Shown here piece by piece: positions 1 to 11,151 of a stretch of DNA of 64,000 bases. Position 1 is the first letter of the stretch. Each line of letters starts with the position of its first letter. The notes below the pieces were generated by a model. That model made no database searches and had not been told where the DNA came from. It saw only the letters and a list, made by a program, of their open reading frames with translations. The translations under genes were made by a program, and so were the position numbers. The DNA comes from Sordaria brevicollis (Eukaryota > Ascomycota > Sordariomycetes > Sordariales > Sordariaceae): positions 248,001 through 312,000 of the forward strand of contig JAUTDP010000011.1 of the NCBI GenBank assembly GCA_033439795.1, read 5' to 3'.

Positions 1-498
1 GGCCACCGCCGCCAACCCCGGCGCCGAGGCTTTCGCCACCAACTACGCCTACTCCGATGCTGGTCTCCTCGCCATCCAGATCTCCGGCAAGGGTGCCGCC
101 GTCGGCAAGGTCGCCGTTGAGGCCGTCAAGGGTCTCAAGGCCGTCGCTTCCGGTGGTGTCTCCAAGGAGGACCTCACCAAGGCTATCGCCAAGGCCAAGT
201 TCGACCTCCTTTCCGCCAGCGAGGTTTCCGGCACTGGTCTCGTCCACGCCGGTGCCAACCTTCTTGCCGGTGGCAAGCCCCTCCAGGTCGCCGAGACTCT
301 CAAGGCTCTTGAGGGCGTTACCGCTGAGAAGCTCCAGGCTGTACGTGTGATTCTATTGGATTTTGGGTAAAAAAAAAAGAAATGCTAACAAAGTTCAAAC
401 AGGCTGCCAAGAAGCTCCTCGAGGGCAAGGCCTCCGTTTCCGCCGTCGGTGACCTCCACGTCCTTCCCTACGCTGAGGATCTCGGTCTCAAGGTATAG
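1..498 (+). CDS. qcr2: Mitochondrial complex III core protein 2 (QCR2), C-terminal part
   Basis: This is the 3' end of a gene that begins before the window; the codon frame starts at base 2. Exons are 1-340 and 403-498, and the stop is TAG at 496-498. The 62-bp intron 341-402 has donor GTACGT, branch GCTAAC (384-389) and acceptor CAG. The translation is Ala/Gly/Lys-rich, with segments such as SDAGLLAIQISGKG, a KAKFDLL helix and a final SVSAVGDLHVLPYAEDLGLK. This is the pattern of the second M16-type half of core protein 2, a non-catalytic, matrix-facing scaffold subunit of ubiquinol-cytochrome c reductase in the inner mitochondrial membrane. Codon usage is strongly C-ending, as in highly expressed fungal genes. 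The related processing peptidase beta/core 1 is less likely, because the closing VGDLHVLPYAEDLG segment is typical of core 2. Confidence 0.92.
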
Positions 499-1494
499 AC
501 GTAGACTAGACTTTGGGGGTGGCGTAGAGCGGGTTTGTGCAATTCGTAGTTAATTGAAAGAGGAAATACCTAAAACGCGCGAAACGAAACCGAAACCAAC
601 CGAACCAAATCGATTTCCAACCGGGAAAAGACGTGGATTTGAGAGAAGATGAGATGCCAGGATTCAGTTGTGCGGAAAACCCGAAAACAACCGTGTACCA
701 GCAGCAGCAAAACCGGCCGGGATTTGAAAGACGTGTAGAACTCTTGTTCAAGAAGCGGCAGTTGAGGCGAAAGAACGGCTGGGGACCGACGGACGACCTT
801 TGTGCATATATAAAACACCTCTTAGACTCTTTTTTTGCACTCCTCGCCACTACTTCTCTAGCGGAGCTCATAAAAATGCAGCAGGCATTATTTCTTTTGT
901 TGATATTGGATACATGTACAACTATCGACGAGAGCAAGACACATCAGTGACAATCCGTCAAAGAAATAAGATGAGACGAGACGATGAGATGCAGACTAAG
1001 TAAGCTTCAATCAAAATACCAGGACTCGTACAAAATCCCAGGAATAAAATGTCAAGCTCAATGGCAAACATTTCATGCCATCAAAAATATCAGGGGTCGA
1101 TGTTTACTTTTGACCTTGTTAGGTAAGCTGCCGTGCCGAGACCTCACCTTAGCTTTTCATCCAGTCGCCCGTAGCTCCCTCCTGTTTCGTCATGGGCTCA
1201 TGGCATGGAAGGAAGCTTGGGCTTTCCATCGGGCTTGTCCGTCACTTCCCTTTTTGCCTGAGCTTCTTGCCAAACAATTGCACTCAGAAAAGGAGGGGCA
1301 TCACGTGACGCGGAGCTTCGGCAGCGGAGCTTCTCGGGTTCTGGCTGGTTCAGTGTGCGGACCAGGGTGGGGACCAGTTTTCAGGTTGCAGACCAGCAGA
1401 ATCGCGCGCAGCAAGTACCGCAGCAGCAGCAACATCAAGTCTTTTGTCAATAACCCCCGTCAAGACAACCACCACCCCACATCAATCCGTCAAA
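499..1494. other. Intergenic: QCR2 3' region and ATP synthase epsilon promoter
   Basis: No supported gene. The left part is the presumed QCR2 3' UTR. The right part is the promoter and leader of the ATP synthase epsilon gene, with a palindromic TCACGTGA at 1301-1308 and a CA-rich leader just before the ATG. A frame that is open from 984 continues into the next gene, but it does not read like protein here. Confidence 0.6.
1301..1308. promoter_or_regulatory. TCACGTGA palindromic E-box-type site
   Basis: A perfect 8-bp palindrome containing CACGTG lies about 190 bp upstream of the ATG of the ATP synthase epsilon gene. CACGTG cores are bound by fungal bHLH factors of the Cbf1 type. Occupancy is inferred from the motif and its position only. 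Confidence 0.35.
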
Positions 1495-2666
1495 ATGGTG
1501 TTCGCTTGGAAGGCCGCTGGCATTACGTGAGTATTTCTCTATTACTTTGTCGCTTTGGAGGAGGGGAAGGAAGAGGGAGGGAAGGAGAGGGGAGGAAAAT
1601 GGAGAGTAGCAGAATTGCCTCGAGAGAAGGGAGATGGAAACGACGACGAGCTTTCCCGCGAACGACTGCGACAAGATCGAAATGGCCATTGCAACGAAAA
1701 CCGGAAACGCAATTCATCCCGCGAATTGAGTTTGCGACGGACGACAAAACACCGCGGACGAACCCCAAGAAACCATGGGATGGGAGGCAGAACTGGATTG
1801 GGACAGATTCGATGGGAGAGAGAGGACGGAGGGCCCCATTCAAGAGACGGAAAATGAGCTTCAGAAAAAAAAATCATCAATGGACGGGACTGGAAAAAAG
1901 ACTACACAGAATGGGGTACAAGAGCGCCAAAGTCTTATATGACCAGACCAGAAGTGACGGGCACGACTCTTCGAACATCAAAAGACCAAGCCGGCGATGC
2001 GCAACCTTGGACGCGACAACTCAACCAGCGGCCCTCCAAGCTACGAAAAACACCAGACGAAACAACCACCATTTACTGCACGGCATACCGATAAGCGAAA
2101 ACCAGCAAAGAGGCAGGGCAGGGCAAGAGGAGGAAGGAGCAGCAGCAGCAGAGATGATGGGACTCGAACAGGACAGGGACAGGGACAGGAACAGGACAGG
2201 ACAGGAGAACCAGAGCTTGTTGGAGAGACAGTTAACTGCATACAAGAGGACAACGAAAAGGCTAACACTGTTTCTTGCGAATGACAACAGCTACAACCGC
2301 TACATCGCGGTCGCCTCTCGTGCGCTCCGTCGCTCCCTCAAGGAGGATAAGAGAATCCTTGCCGAGCGCCGTGGCGAGTCTGGCGACATCAAGTTCGCTA
2401 AGTGGTCGGTACGTACTGTTTTTCTCTCTATTGAGTTTCCTACAATGCAAGCAAGAGGAGGAGGGATACATCCGACCAGAACAAGAAGGGGATGGATTAT
2501 ATCAACAGGAGAACATAAGAGATTTAGCAAGATGAAGAAGAAAGACAAGAGATACTGATCATGCCTTGAATCAAAACAGAACGGCAAGGCCGGCGAGACC
2601 GTCAACCTCAACTCCGCCAACGCTGCCGCCGCCGCCGAGAACGCCACCTCCGTTCCCTCTTCTTAA
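1495..2666 (+). CDS. atp15: ATP synthase epsilon subunit, mitochondrial (F1 central stalk)
   Basis: Exons are 1495-1526, 2291-2408 and 2580-2666, giving 78 residues and a TAA stop. The protein starts MVFAWKAAGITYNRYIAVAS and continues ALRRSLKEDKR. The W-[KR]-x-AG-[IL]-[ST]-Y-x-x-Y start followed by an ALR-x-SLK helix is the signature of the small eukaryotic F1 epsilon subunit. That subunit sits at the foot of the gamma/delta stalk in the mitochondrial matrix and needs no cleaved presequence. The ATG has a CAAAATGG context. Intron 1 (1527-2290, donor GTGAGT, branch GCTAAC near 2262, acceptor ACAG) is 764 bp, very long for this genome. Intron 2 is 2409-2579 with donor GTACGT. The tail is Ala-rich (residues about 60-78) and longer than in yeast. 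Confidence 0.93.
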
Positions 2667-2791
2667 GCGCACAACAACAACAACAAAATCGACAATGACG
2701 ATGATGGTGTGCTAGGAAAAAAAACAGAGGTCCGTTCGTGGTGGTAGATTAGGTGGATGCATGAAATATAAGACTACCTCTACTACTACTG

Positions 2792-2823
<32 letters not shown>

Positions 2824-4039
2824 GCGACTCTCGCTTCCGCATTGCCTTGACATTCTCACCTTCTTCTGCCGAAGTTTGTGTCATTAAGCCTGAACGAAAA
2901 ATAATGGGAACCACGCTGCTACAACGATACGCGGAGTAGAGGAGATGTATTCATATTGGGGGGAGCGAGGAAGGAAGGGAAATCAATAGATGGTTTTGTT
3001 GGTATTTGCCTCGTGTGCACTAGGTGAGACTGTGGGTGATGGAAGCGAGTGATATGCTATACAATGTGATAATGAAAAGATCATGGTAAGTAGAATGGGT
3101 TGGGCTTGTTACTGAGGTTAACATCAGTTTGTGAAAGAGAGGTGGTGTCGGTGTCGATGCTGCTCTTACAGACAGCTTTTCTGTGGCTTGTCGGGCTTTT
3201 CCGCATAGAATACAAGAGTGTTTAGAAGCTCTTCCAACGCTTTGGGTTATCTAAAACTTGCTTCTCTTTATACCATTGTCTGTTTATTATGAAGTCCGTT
3301 CGTAGCGTTATCATCCTCTATCAAATGGAAAAGTGAGGGAGATATCCGAGGGGAGCTCTTAACATTCGGGCTCACGGACGCTACCTACCGGTAGAGTACA
3401 GTTCAATATTTGTTGGCTCGATACCTCGGATGGGTATTATCAGGCGTTTGAATCTGCTTTTCAACCACAATTTCTGCTGCAAAGGTCTTTGGTGAAACTC
3501 AATATTTGATTTCAATTCATGGTAATTCCTTTTGAATCGTAATTATCTGGATTGTCCTTTCTTTGATATGTTTGCTCAAGTTCGGAGATCTGAAATAACG
3601 GCTTACAGAAGTATCGCGCTAACAATCAGGCGTACTATGAAGTCCAGGCACAGACTTCCACCCCCCCCCGGAGAACACCATTTTCCTCCACTCTCAACAC
3701 TCGTCACAAACGAATGTTCATCTCAAGTGCATGAGCACCTTTCCTGCGGGAACCGACAGCTCTTATCCAAAGAAGACCATGTTCCCGGACGACGACCACG
3801 AAGCTGCAGTTCAAAGAGGTTCGTTTTTTGTATCGCAATCCATTGAAACATCAGCACTATCAACCACCACATTCGGAGAACAACCCCGCTATAGCCTCCT
3901 TGTCTTAACATCGACGTCTCACTAACGACATCGATTGGTTTGTACCACCATCACATCACAAGCAGAACTGCTCACACTATCACTTGCAAACAACGACCAC
4001 CACAATTCATATTTCTACGGGGAGCCTCCAGCTCCAGAT
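2667..4039. other. Intergenic region
   Basis: No supported gene. It contains the 3' UTR of the epsilon subunit gene with a TAC/CTA microsatellite, then unique sequence leading to the NAA35 promoter. Short open frames at 3532-3925 have no recognisable domain and no intron structure. Confidence 0.6.
2780..2823 (+). repeat. (TAC)n trinucleotide microsatellite
   Basis: About 14 TAC/CTA units with one GCT interruption, in the probable 3' UTR of the ATP synthase epsilon gene. Confidence 0.9.
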
Positions 4040-6627
4040 ATGTCGAATCCGGGCATCATCGCCACCGATATCACCAAAAAGTTTCTCTCGGCATGTAAAA
4101 GTAGGTCAACACCCCCAGTAACTGAGATCTCATTATGATGCTAACCAGTCGTGCTAGCTTTGGAAACCGGTGAGATTGTCAAAGATGGCTATTTCACCTT
4201 GTTCGAGGCCGTCGGGGCTCTCGAGGTATGCCCCTCAGCGTTTTCTTCCCAACCGAATGTGGATGACTGACACACCACCACCAGATCGGTGATCCTAAGA
4301 TGGACTCCGGGTGTCTAGCCCCCGGCGAAACCCTCGAGGAAACCTACGATGTGAACCGAGACCTGGAGCCCGCCGAGGTTCTGGGTATCATCGACCAGCT
4401 CATCTGCCTCGAAATGGCCTGGCATATGGGCTACCCTCTGTCGCAGACCATCCTCACGAGCGTCTATATCGAAGCCCTGGTGGAACCGATGCCGGTGACC
4501 TTGGAGGACGCTGACTTTGTGAGGAAGCGCACGCCGTGGGATCGGTATAACCCGCGGGATGTCATGAAGAAGGTGTTGAGGGCGTATTGCTTGGGTTTGG
4601 TGAGGACTTGCTCGGATGTGTTGGAGACTATTAGGGATGAGCTCTATTACGAGGTGAGTGTGTCTCCTGGGAGAGAATGTGGGTGAGGTGCTAACAAACA
4701 TTAATAGGAAGAAGACTTTGTCACCAACACCTACCGTCGCAGCCTCTTGGAGCATATCGACCGGTCCGAGATCAGAAACGAGATCGCGGCAGCCAAGTTG
4801 ATCCTCCATCAGGTTAGGGAACGGATTGGAATCGACCTGGCGCAAGCACTCACGTTTCGTCTGGAACTAAGGTCCGCCTTTCTCCGAGCCCTCGAACTCA
4901 TTGAAGACGTTCGTGGCAGCCCCGAATCTCTCCAGATACCGTGGTGCCAGATGCACAGCATCTGGGAAGGCATGCTCAAGCTTTCCGGTCTAGCCAAAGA
5001 AGTTCCCGAGGCCTTCAGCACCAAGCTCCAACGGAAACTAGCCAGCAGCATGCCTCCTCGGCCTATTGTGACGCTGAGCTTCGCGGAAGCAGCCAAACAC
5101 TTTATGAAGCTCTGCAACGACGCCATTGACGCCGTCAAGATCCTCGACTACCACGATTCGCAGAGTCTCTTGAACTTTGTCTTCCACTTCCAGGCCCAGA
5201 AGCCCCAGCCATGCGTCTACATCCGCTGCTTGCTCCAGAACCTGATATTCAAGGACATGATCCTGCTCGACCGGCTTAGCATCCGCCAGGTGATGGACGA
5301 CGATCTGTCTATAGTCGTCATGCCTGCCCACGAGTTTCTGGATCCCATAAATGACATTGTCGAGGGGATGTATGATTACCGCGCTGCCATTTCGCACCAA
5401 ATGGAAAACTTCCGCAAACGCTCCGCGCAATCCTACATCGACATCTTCCGCGTCTTGTGCCAGAACCGGTGCCGCGTGCGACGCATGTTATGCCACCTGA
5501 TTCAAGACTGGGAACAAGTCCAGCTAGAGGCCGAACACGTCGACCAAGTCCTTCAACACCAAGTCGACGAGGAACCATTGGACTATCAAGCCCATACTAC
5601 TCTGACGCATGGACAAGAACCGGGTTATCATCTGCCGCTATCCTCATGGGCATACCTCTACAAGCTGCGATTAATGGAATGGATCGTCCAACTGGGCTTC
5701 GAGCTAGAAGTCTACGCACCCGACGAGCTAGCGGGCATGTACTGGTACCTCTCACACCTGGCAAAGACTCGGGCGCAGCACGTGGAGCGCATACAAGCGT
5801 TTACCAACCACCGGCTGAACGAGTCGCGGTCGTCACGGAAGCCGCCGCCAAACACGCCGTGGATTCGGCCGTCGCAGCCGCATCATCCGCCCGAGGGGTG
5901 GCCTCTCGGTATCACTTCTTCTGTCTTTCCTCCTACCCATGCAATCTCCCCTACGAAAGAACCGCTCCCCGCCCAGAGCACCTCGTTCTGTTCCCCCACC
6001 AGCGCAGCTGCATACCACTACGACACCAGCGCCGAAGCGGCCTACATCCGCTCCTTGACTTATTTGCGATCTACCATCCTCGACGCTGCCATAACATGGG
6101 AATTCGCCGACACGGTGTCCGTCATTTACACCCTGTTGTCTCGGTTAGGTCTCATCAAGCCGCCTCCCAGGCCATACGGGACAGACAAAGACCGGTACGA
6201 AGTGCGGATGAAACCGTTCAAGAGCATATCAGTGCCTGAGGTTCCGTCGTTTGAGACCTGGAAGGCTCACTCGACGGGTACCTCCATCATGCCGGAACAT
6301 TCCGGTCCTTCAGAAACAGAAGAAGAAGAAACCAGTGAACAACTCCTATCCTTCGCCCTCCAAGCCGTCTCACAGGCCAAAAAGGCCTTTACCGTGCTAG
6401 AAGGTCTATCAGAGCGCGAGGCCTTTGCAGCCGGTGGCGGAGGGTTTAGTCTACCCAGCTTCGATCCTTTACATGCCACCACCACCACCACCCCCACCAC
6501 CCCAACACCATCAACAACAACACACCCACCCCCACCCCCACAACCCCTTCCACAACCAGAGCACAATCAGGCCAGCAAACACAGGACCAAACCCCCGAAG
6601 GCCGGGGGGGACACAAACGCTGGCTAG
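4040..6627 (+). CDS. NAA35: NatC N-terminal acetyltransferase auxiliary subunit Mak10/Naa35
   Basis: Exons are 4040-4100, 4158-4225, 4285-4653 and 4708-6627 (805 residues as read). Introns have GTAGGT, GTATGC and GTGAGT donors; the first and last have CTAAC branch sites. In intron 1 a second AG at 4148 is also in frame but lies too close to the branch point. The family hallmark LFEAVGALEIGDPKMDSGCL is encoded across exons 2-3, followed by the LICLEMAWHMGYPLSQT segment and the conserved helical core to about residue 560. Naa35 anchors the catalytic Naa30 and small Naa38 subunits of ribosome-bound NatC, which acetylates Met-hydrophobic N-termini. The Thr/Pro-rich tail stops at 6625-6627, just after a G7 run. 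Another frame continues with convincing protein sequence, so the true C-terminus is probably at 6863. Confidence 0.9.
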
Positions 6628-6863
6628 ACTCAGTAAGGCGGTACCGGAATAGTGTGGAAAAAGCCGAGAGGATTTTGCAAGGGGGAATCAAAAAAGCGGT
6701 GGAGATGGATAAGCTGGGAAGTACGACGTCTAAGGAAAAGATTAAGGAGGTGGTGAAAGTGAAGGTGCCGAGGAGTGAGGAAGTTTGGGAGAGGGGGGAA
6801 CATTGGTGGTGGGTTGTTCCGGATGTTGAGGTTGTTGAGGGGGAGGGGGAGGGGGGTGTTTAG
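6597..6863 (+). other. Out-of-frame C-terminal continuation of NAA35
   Basis: In the frame one base behind the NAA35 reading frame, 6450-6863 is stop-free and ends in TAG. It encodes HKRWLDSVRRYRNSVEKAER, a basic amphipathic helix, followed by KEKIKEVVKVKVP and EHWWWVVPDVEVV. The change of frame can be placed at the G7 run 6604-6610: one extra G there would join the two frames. No GT/AG pair that would splice the frames together was found between 6450 and 6600. Either this sequence carries a one-base deletion or undercall, or the allele is truncated by about 80 residues. Confidence 0.6.
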
Positions 6864-7581
6864 GAGAGTTTGGGGGAGGGTGGTGGTGGGGGGAGGTTGT
6901 GTGGTTGGGGTTGAGGTATGGGGGAGGGTGGTAAGTTGGGGGGAGCTCTGGGTAAATAAGTATGATGATGGGGGGTGGTTATCATAGAGCGTGGGTAGGA
7001 AGGCTATGAGTATGTGTGGATATGAGGTAGATAGAAGTGTGCGAACATTGTAAATGAAGACCGACTTTAATGTAAATGGTTCCCTCTTGATGACAAGGCA
7101 TATGGGAGAATGGGCATAAGTTTATATGATGGGGCAACGCGGTCAAGGAAAAGACTTGAAAGCGTAACCGAAATAATATATTCTGCAACTAAGCATTTCA
7201 CAATGAACCATCTGGCAGTACTCAAACCTAGGGCATCACCGTCACATGTCCAGACAAGACTGCGGAAGCAAGATGTCAAAGTCTAAACCAAATCAAATCG
7301 TTCAAAAAAAGACAATACAACGAAAGTAGTTTACATCATTTCCTTCATAATCCAAACTCCTCCGAGTTAATCCTCCGCTTCGACAACCCCAACTTTCCAT
7401 GTATTGTACAGGGTGTATCACACATCTCTTCCTCTCCCTCATCGCTAACTTTTTCCGCTTTTCCCCTCAGGTACTTTATACCCACATACTGTTATTGTTA
7501 ATCTGTTGTTGTTGTTGTATATATGATGCAGCTGGTACTTGTTCAGATTATCCCGAAAAGAGATATTCAACAAGGACAAAA
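6864..7581. other. Intergenic, convergent 3' ends
   Basis: This is the space between the converging NAA35 and peroxisomal carrier genes. The left part is extremely G-rich on the plus strand (6780-6980). No gene was recognised. Confidence 0.55.
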
Positions 7582-7875
7582 CTACTTCAATCCCCACCAC
7601 CCATCCCCATCCCCATCCCCATCCGCATCCCAATCCCCGTCCCCATCCCAAAGCAGAAGATCTTCATGTCCAAAGGACGTGTCAACGTGCAAGTCCGGGA
7701 AGGTGAATGGACATGCGATGGCGTTTTTCATCCGGGTGGTGTAGTTTATCGGCTTTGCGATTGTTCTCATCATCCAAGAAAAGGACCTCGCAAGCTTCTC
7801 CGTCGGCACTCCAGCGTCCTAGGCAAGGTCGACAAACGCCGCCCAGGTAGCCTTCTTCAAAACAGAGTCCGCCCT
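7582..7875 (-). other. In-frame downstream extension of the peroxisomal carrier, interrupted by UAG
   Basis: On the minus strand, past the carrier stop codon (7878-7876), the same frame continues for 18 codons (starting RADSVLKKATWAAFVDLA) to a second TAG (7821-7819). It then runs for 78 more codons to a third TAG (7584-7582). The last part includes a low-complexity Asp/Gly stretch from a GATGGG hexanucleotide repeat (about 7592-7650). Ordinary 3' UTR is the default reading; the extension matters only if the UAGs are edited or read through. Confidence 0.3.
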
Positions 7876-9065
7876 CTAGGCAACAGCCTTGCGAGAGACG
7901 CTACCCCTTAGCTTGACAGTCTGCTCGTAGAGAACATCCTTGAAGGCAAAGAGGAAGGCGGCAGTCAGGACGGACTGGGTTACCTTGGGGCCGATGCCTA
8001 TTATCATCATCCGTTAGCACACCTCTCCCACATCAACCCTCACCATTGCGGAGAAAGAAGCAAAAGAAGAAAAGATAAAACTCACCCTTATACAACCCAG
8101 CATACCCCTCCTCCCTAACCACCCTATTAATAGCCTCCATCATGCCCTCCTTCTTGGCTCCGTCGCTCGAAGCAACATGCATCTGGCTCTTCACCGTAAT
8201 ATACGGATACGTCACCGACGTGGCAAACAGCTTACCGGCGGCCCCCAGGAAAAACGCCAAAGTGGCCGTCATCTTCCTCCTCTTCTCCACCGCATTCTTC
8301 ATCTGCTCAAACAGCGTGTACTGCAAAATGGGGTTAATAACCAACACCAACGCCGGCACCACGCCCGCAAACAGCGCTTGAGGTCCCTCATTTTTGAGGA
8401 GAGCCAGCAGGGTACCAATAGTGCTCGGCTTCTTAGCAGCCGGCGCCCCCGGCAACGCCTCATCCTTCCCCTCCGCAGCAGCCGCCTTACGCGTCGTCAT
8501 CCGCGTGTTAACAACCCAAATCGGGTTTGTCAAGATCACCGTGGCGCTACCGGCGATGGCGCCGGCGATCATGGACTCGACGGTGGTCAGCTTCTTGGAG
8601 GCCCGGCCGGCCTTGACGGCGGCGGCCTCGAAGAAGGCGCGCGTCCATTCGTACCAGTAGTAGTAGACGAAGTTGGTGACGGAGATGCCGAAGAGGGCTG
8701 ACGAAAGACCCGAGTAGAGGCCCGAGATGCCTTCGCGGGCGATGATGGATTGGACGGCGGAGAGGAAGGTGACGTTGGCGGAGCGCTTGGATTCGACTTG
8801 GGCGCGGGTGGAGAGGGTGATTAGGGGGTAGCTGTGGGTTGGGTTGGGTGGTTAGTGATATGATGGGTTGGAGGGGGTGGTGCGGGCTGGCGCAGGGATG
8901 GTGAGGGTTGAGGTTGTGATGATGATGGTGATACCGAGGATGTGCTGGGAAGTAGAAGAGATGGGATACTCACGTCAAGGCCATAGACAGGATACCGCCA
9001 CCGGCGCCGGCAAGGGCGTGGGCGACATTGTCATTTTGGGGGATGACGGGCTTGGACTGCGACAT
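7876..9065 (-). CDS. ANT1: Peroxisomal adenine nucleotide transporter (Ant1/PMP47-type mitochondrial carrier family)
   Basis: Exons on the minus strand are 9065-8974, 8831-8086 and 7997-7876, giving 319 residues, the normal length for a six-helix carrier. The start ATGTCGCAG lies in an AACATG context. The three carrier repeats each show the P-x-x-x-x-[KR] signature: TYPLITLSTRAQ (residues about 31-42), TNPIWVVNTRM, and TYPYITVKSQM. The NPIWVVNTRM form and the TNFVYYYWYEW segment are typical of the peroxisomal PMP47/Ant1 subgroup. That subgroup exchanges cytosolic ATP for AMP across the peroxisomal membrane to fuel fatty-acid activation. A Lys/Ala-rich insertion (KAAAAEGKDEALPG) follows repeat 2. 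Introns have GTGAGT donors. The stop is TAG. Confidence 0.93.
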
Positions 9066-11151
9066 GTTGAATAATGTGGATTGTTTTGTTGGTGATGTTG
9101 TTGCGATGTGTAAGAGGGCGGGGTTGTCGCGGAAACAGCGGAGTCAACAAGAAGAAGAAGGGAGGAGATGGATTTAAGAGAAGGCTATCGCCGGGAATAT
9201 AATTATTCTATCGTGAGAGTTAAAAAAAAGAGGAAGAAGAAATAATAATTCCTCGGCTACAAGAGAGATGAATATTATTTCCTGATGGATGGTGACCTGG
9301 TCTCTGGCAATTGAGTGCCGCACTTTTTACTTTTTGGCTCGGTTCAAGTGATCCATCATCCAACTACTTTCCCTCTTTGACACTGGAATGGGGACCAAAA
9401 CCGAGCAAGTGGGAAAAGCAGCCGAGGTCCGATGGAGTGGTGCCGTCTGGCTGTTAGAGCGAACAGTGGTGCCGTGCTGTGATGCACTAACAGTTTCACT
9501 CGATGCTACCTCGTTGGGCTTTTGTCCACTGGAGAGAGACCGGGGTAAGCTAACAGTTACAGCGACGTCACAGGGCAATTGGTCACTCTAACAATTCTCC
9601 ACGTCCCACACCACCCACCTCTAACGAGTAACGACGGAGCAATCATGTGAAAGCCGAAGTTTCTGGGATTCGGTAATTGTTGCTCATTTTTTTGTTTCCC
9701 CGTTCCCCAGTTCCCGTTGGTCTCCGTCCCGTATTTCTCCAATGCCCGGGTGCGGGGGATGCCGTTTCATGTTGGGGAGTGTGCCGGTGCTGAATGTTTG
9801 AATTCTATAACATCGTGACTTCCATCACTCAACTCTTTTTGAGTTTGACAACACTTGCTTCTCCTGACCGCTTCAATATCCAAACAGCATGTACAAGTTA
9901 TAAAAGTGGTTAGAGCAGACAGCCACACGAAATGACAGCTACTTTTACACCGAGTTGGCATTGGCCGATCAACATCACAGTTGCATGACAACCGAACCTT
10001 TTTTGGGATAATATCCAGCATGGCCCCTTTTGCCCATTGTCTCTCTCACCGGGTTTGATATTATCATTCTCTTTGGAAATGTTGTTTGATAACCCATTCA
10101 ATGTCTGGGATAAATACCGTAACGAGTCAGCCCTTTGCTTAACATTCCGGGGCCCCGCATTGGCCTGTAAGTGAGAGCACGGCAAAGCTGGCCTTTTCAC
10201 TGCACGTCATGATCTCCTCCGCAGAACATGTTAAATATTCAGCCTCATAGAATGACCTTCCACTTGATCTAAATTCAATATCACCAACGTTGCTGTCAAC
10301 CAGAAATCAAAGTGCCGACATGTGACATGTAACAGTGACGGTAACGGTAACGAATACGGTACAGTACAAATTACCGTCCAAAGCAACGCCAAGCTATAAA
10401 TAACACACTGGCCAAAAAGTGGCGCTCACCTTCAACTCAGAAGTCAGCCGTGGCCCAGTCACAGCCCACCAGTGGCTGGAAGAGTGGGGAACACTTGACT
10501 GATTTTATCCCCTTCTGTACAGTTTAACCCCTTCTCCCCCTTTGATGCTCGACGAAACAGACTGCCCATTCCAACATTTTGCCCGTCAAGTCCAATTCCA
10601 TCAAAACACCATACCAAGAGTTACCTGTTTGATATTCACTTGTATCCATCAATGCTTGTTGGTGAGCAATTGAATGAATTCACCTTTTCCTTCACCACCA
10701 AGAGTCCAGATTCACTCCTTCGTGGAGCAATCAGCAAAATCCGCTAATTTGCTTCTGGCGGCTCCTCCCGTCAATTTGTTTGTCCCTTTTCACCACTTAC
10801 AACCTCGTATCTCAAAGAGGGAAACTACTTGCAACACCTGGCAGAGACACTCGTTGATATTTATCGACCAAGACAAGACTGTGTCCCAGCACACTCATCA
10901 TCTACCCTCACAGGCTTCCAGGCCATACCTCAACGCGCTTGACGCGTTGTATGAAGACATCCGTTTTACATCAACAACAGTTCTGATAGGAACAAGTCGA
11001 CATGATACACTGGATTCCTCCCGTCACGTAAATATTCACATCCATCCATTCACCTATGTATCGTGCCCTAACTGTGACCAGCAAAAAATCATTCAAGAAG
11101 CAACCGCATCCCTACGCCTCCACGCTTCACATCAGTGACAACTGGAACACG
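9066..11151. other. Intergenic, divergent promoters
   Basis: Promoter space between the minus-strand carrier and the plus-strand Abp2-like gene. Several open frames (9327-9742, 9767-10200, 10674-11138) have no domain, no coding codon bias and no splice structure. The CA/CT-rich sequence from about 10450 looks like promoter and leader of the Abp2-like gene. Confidence 0.55.
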
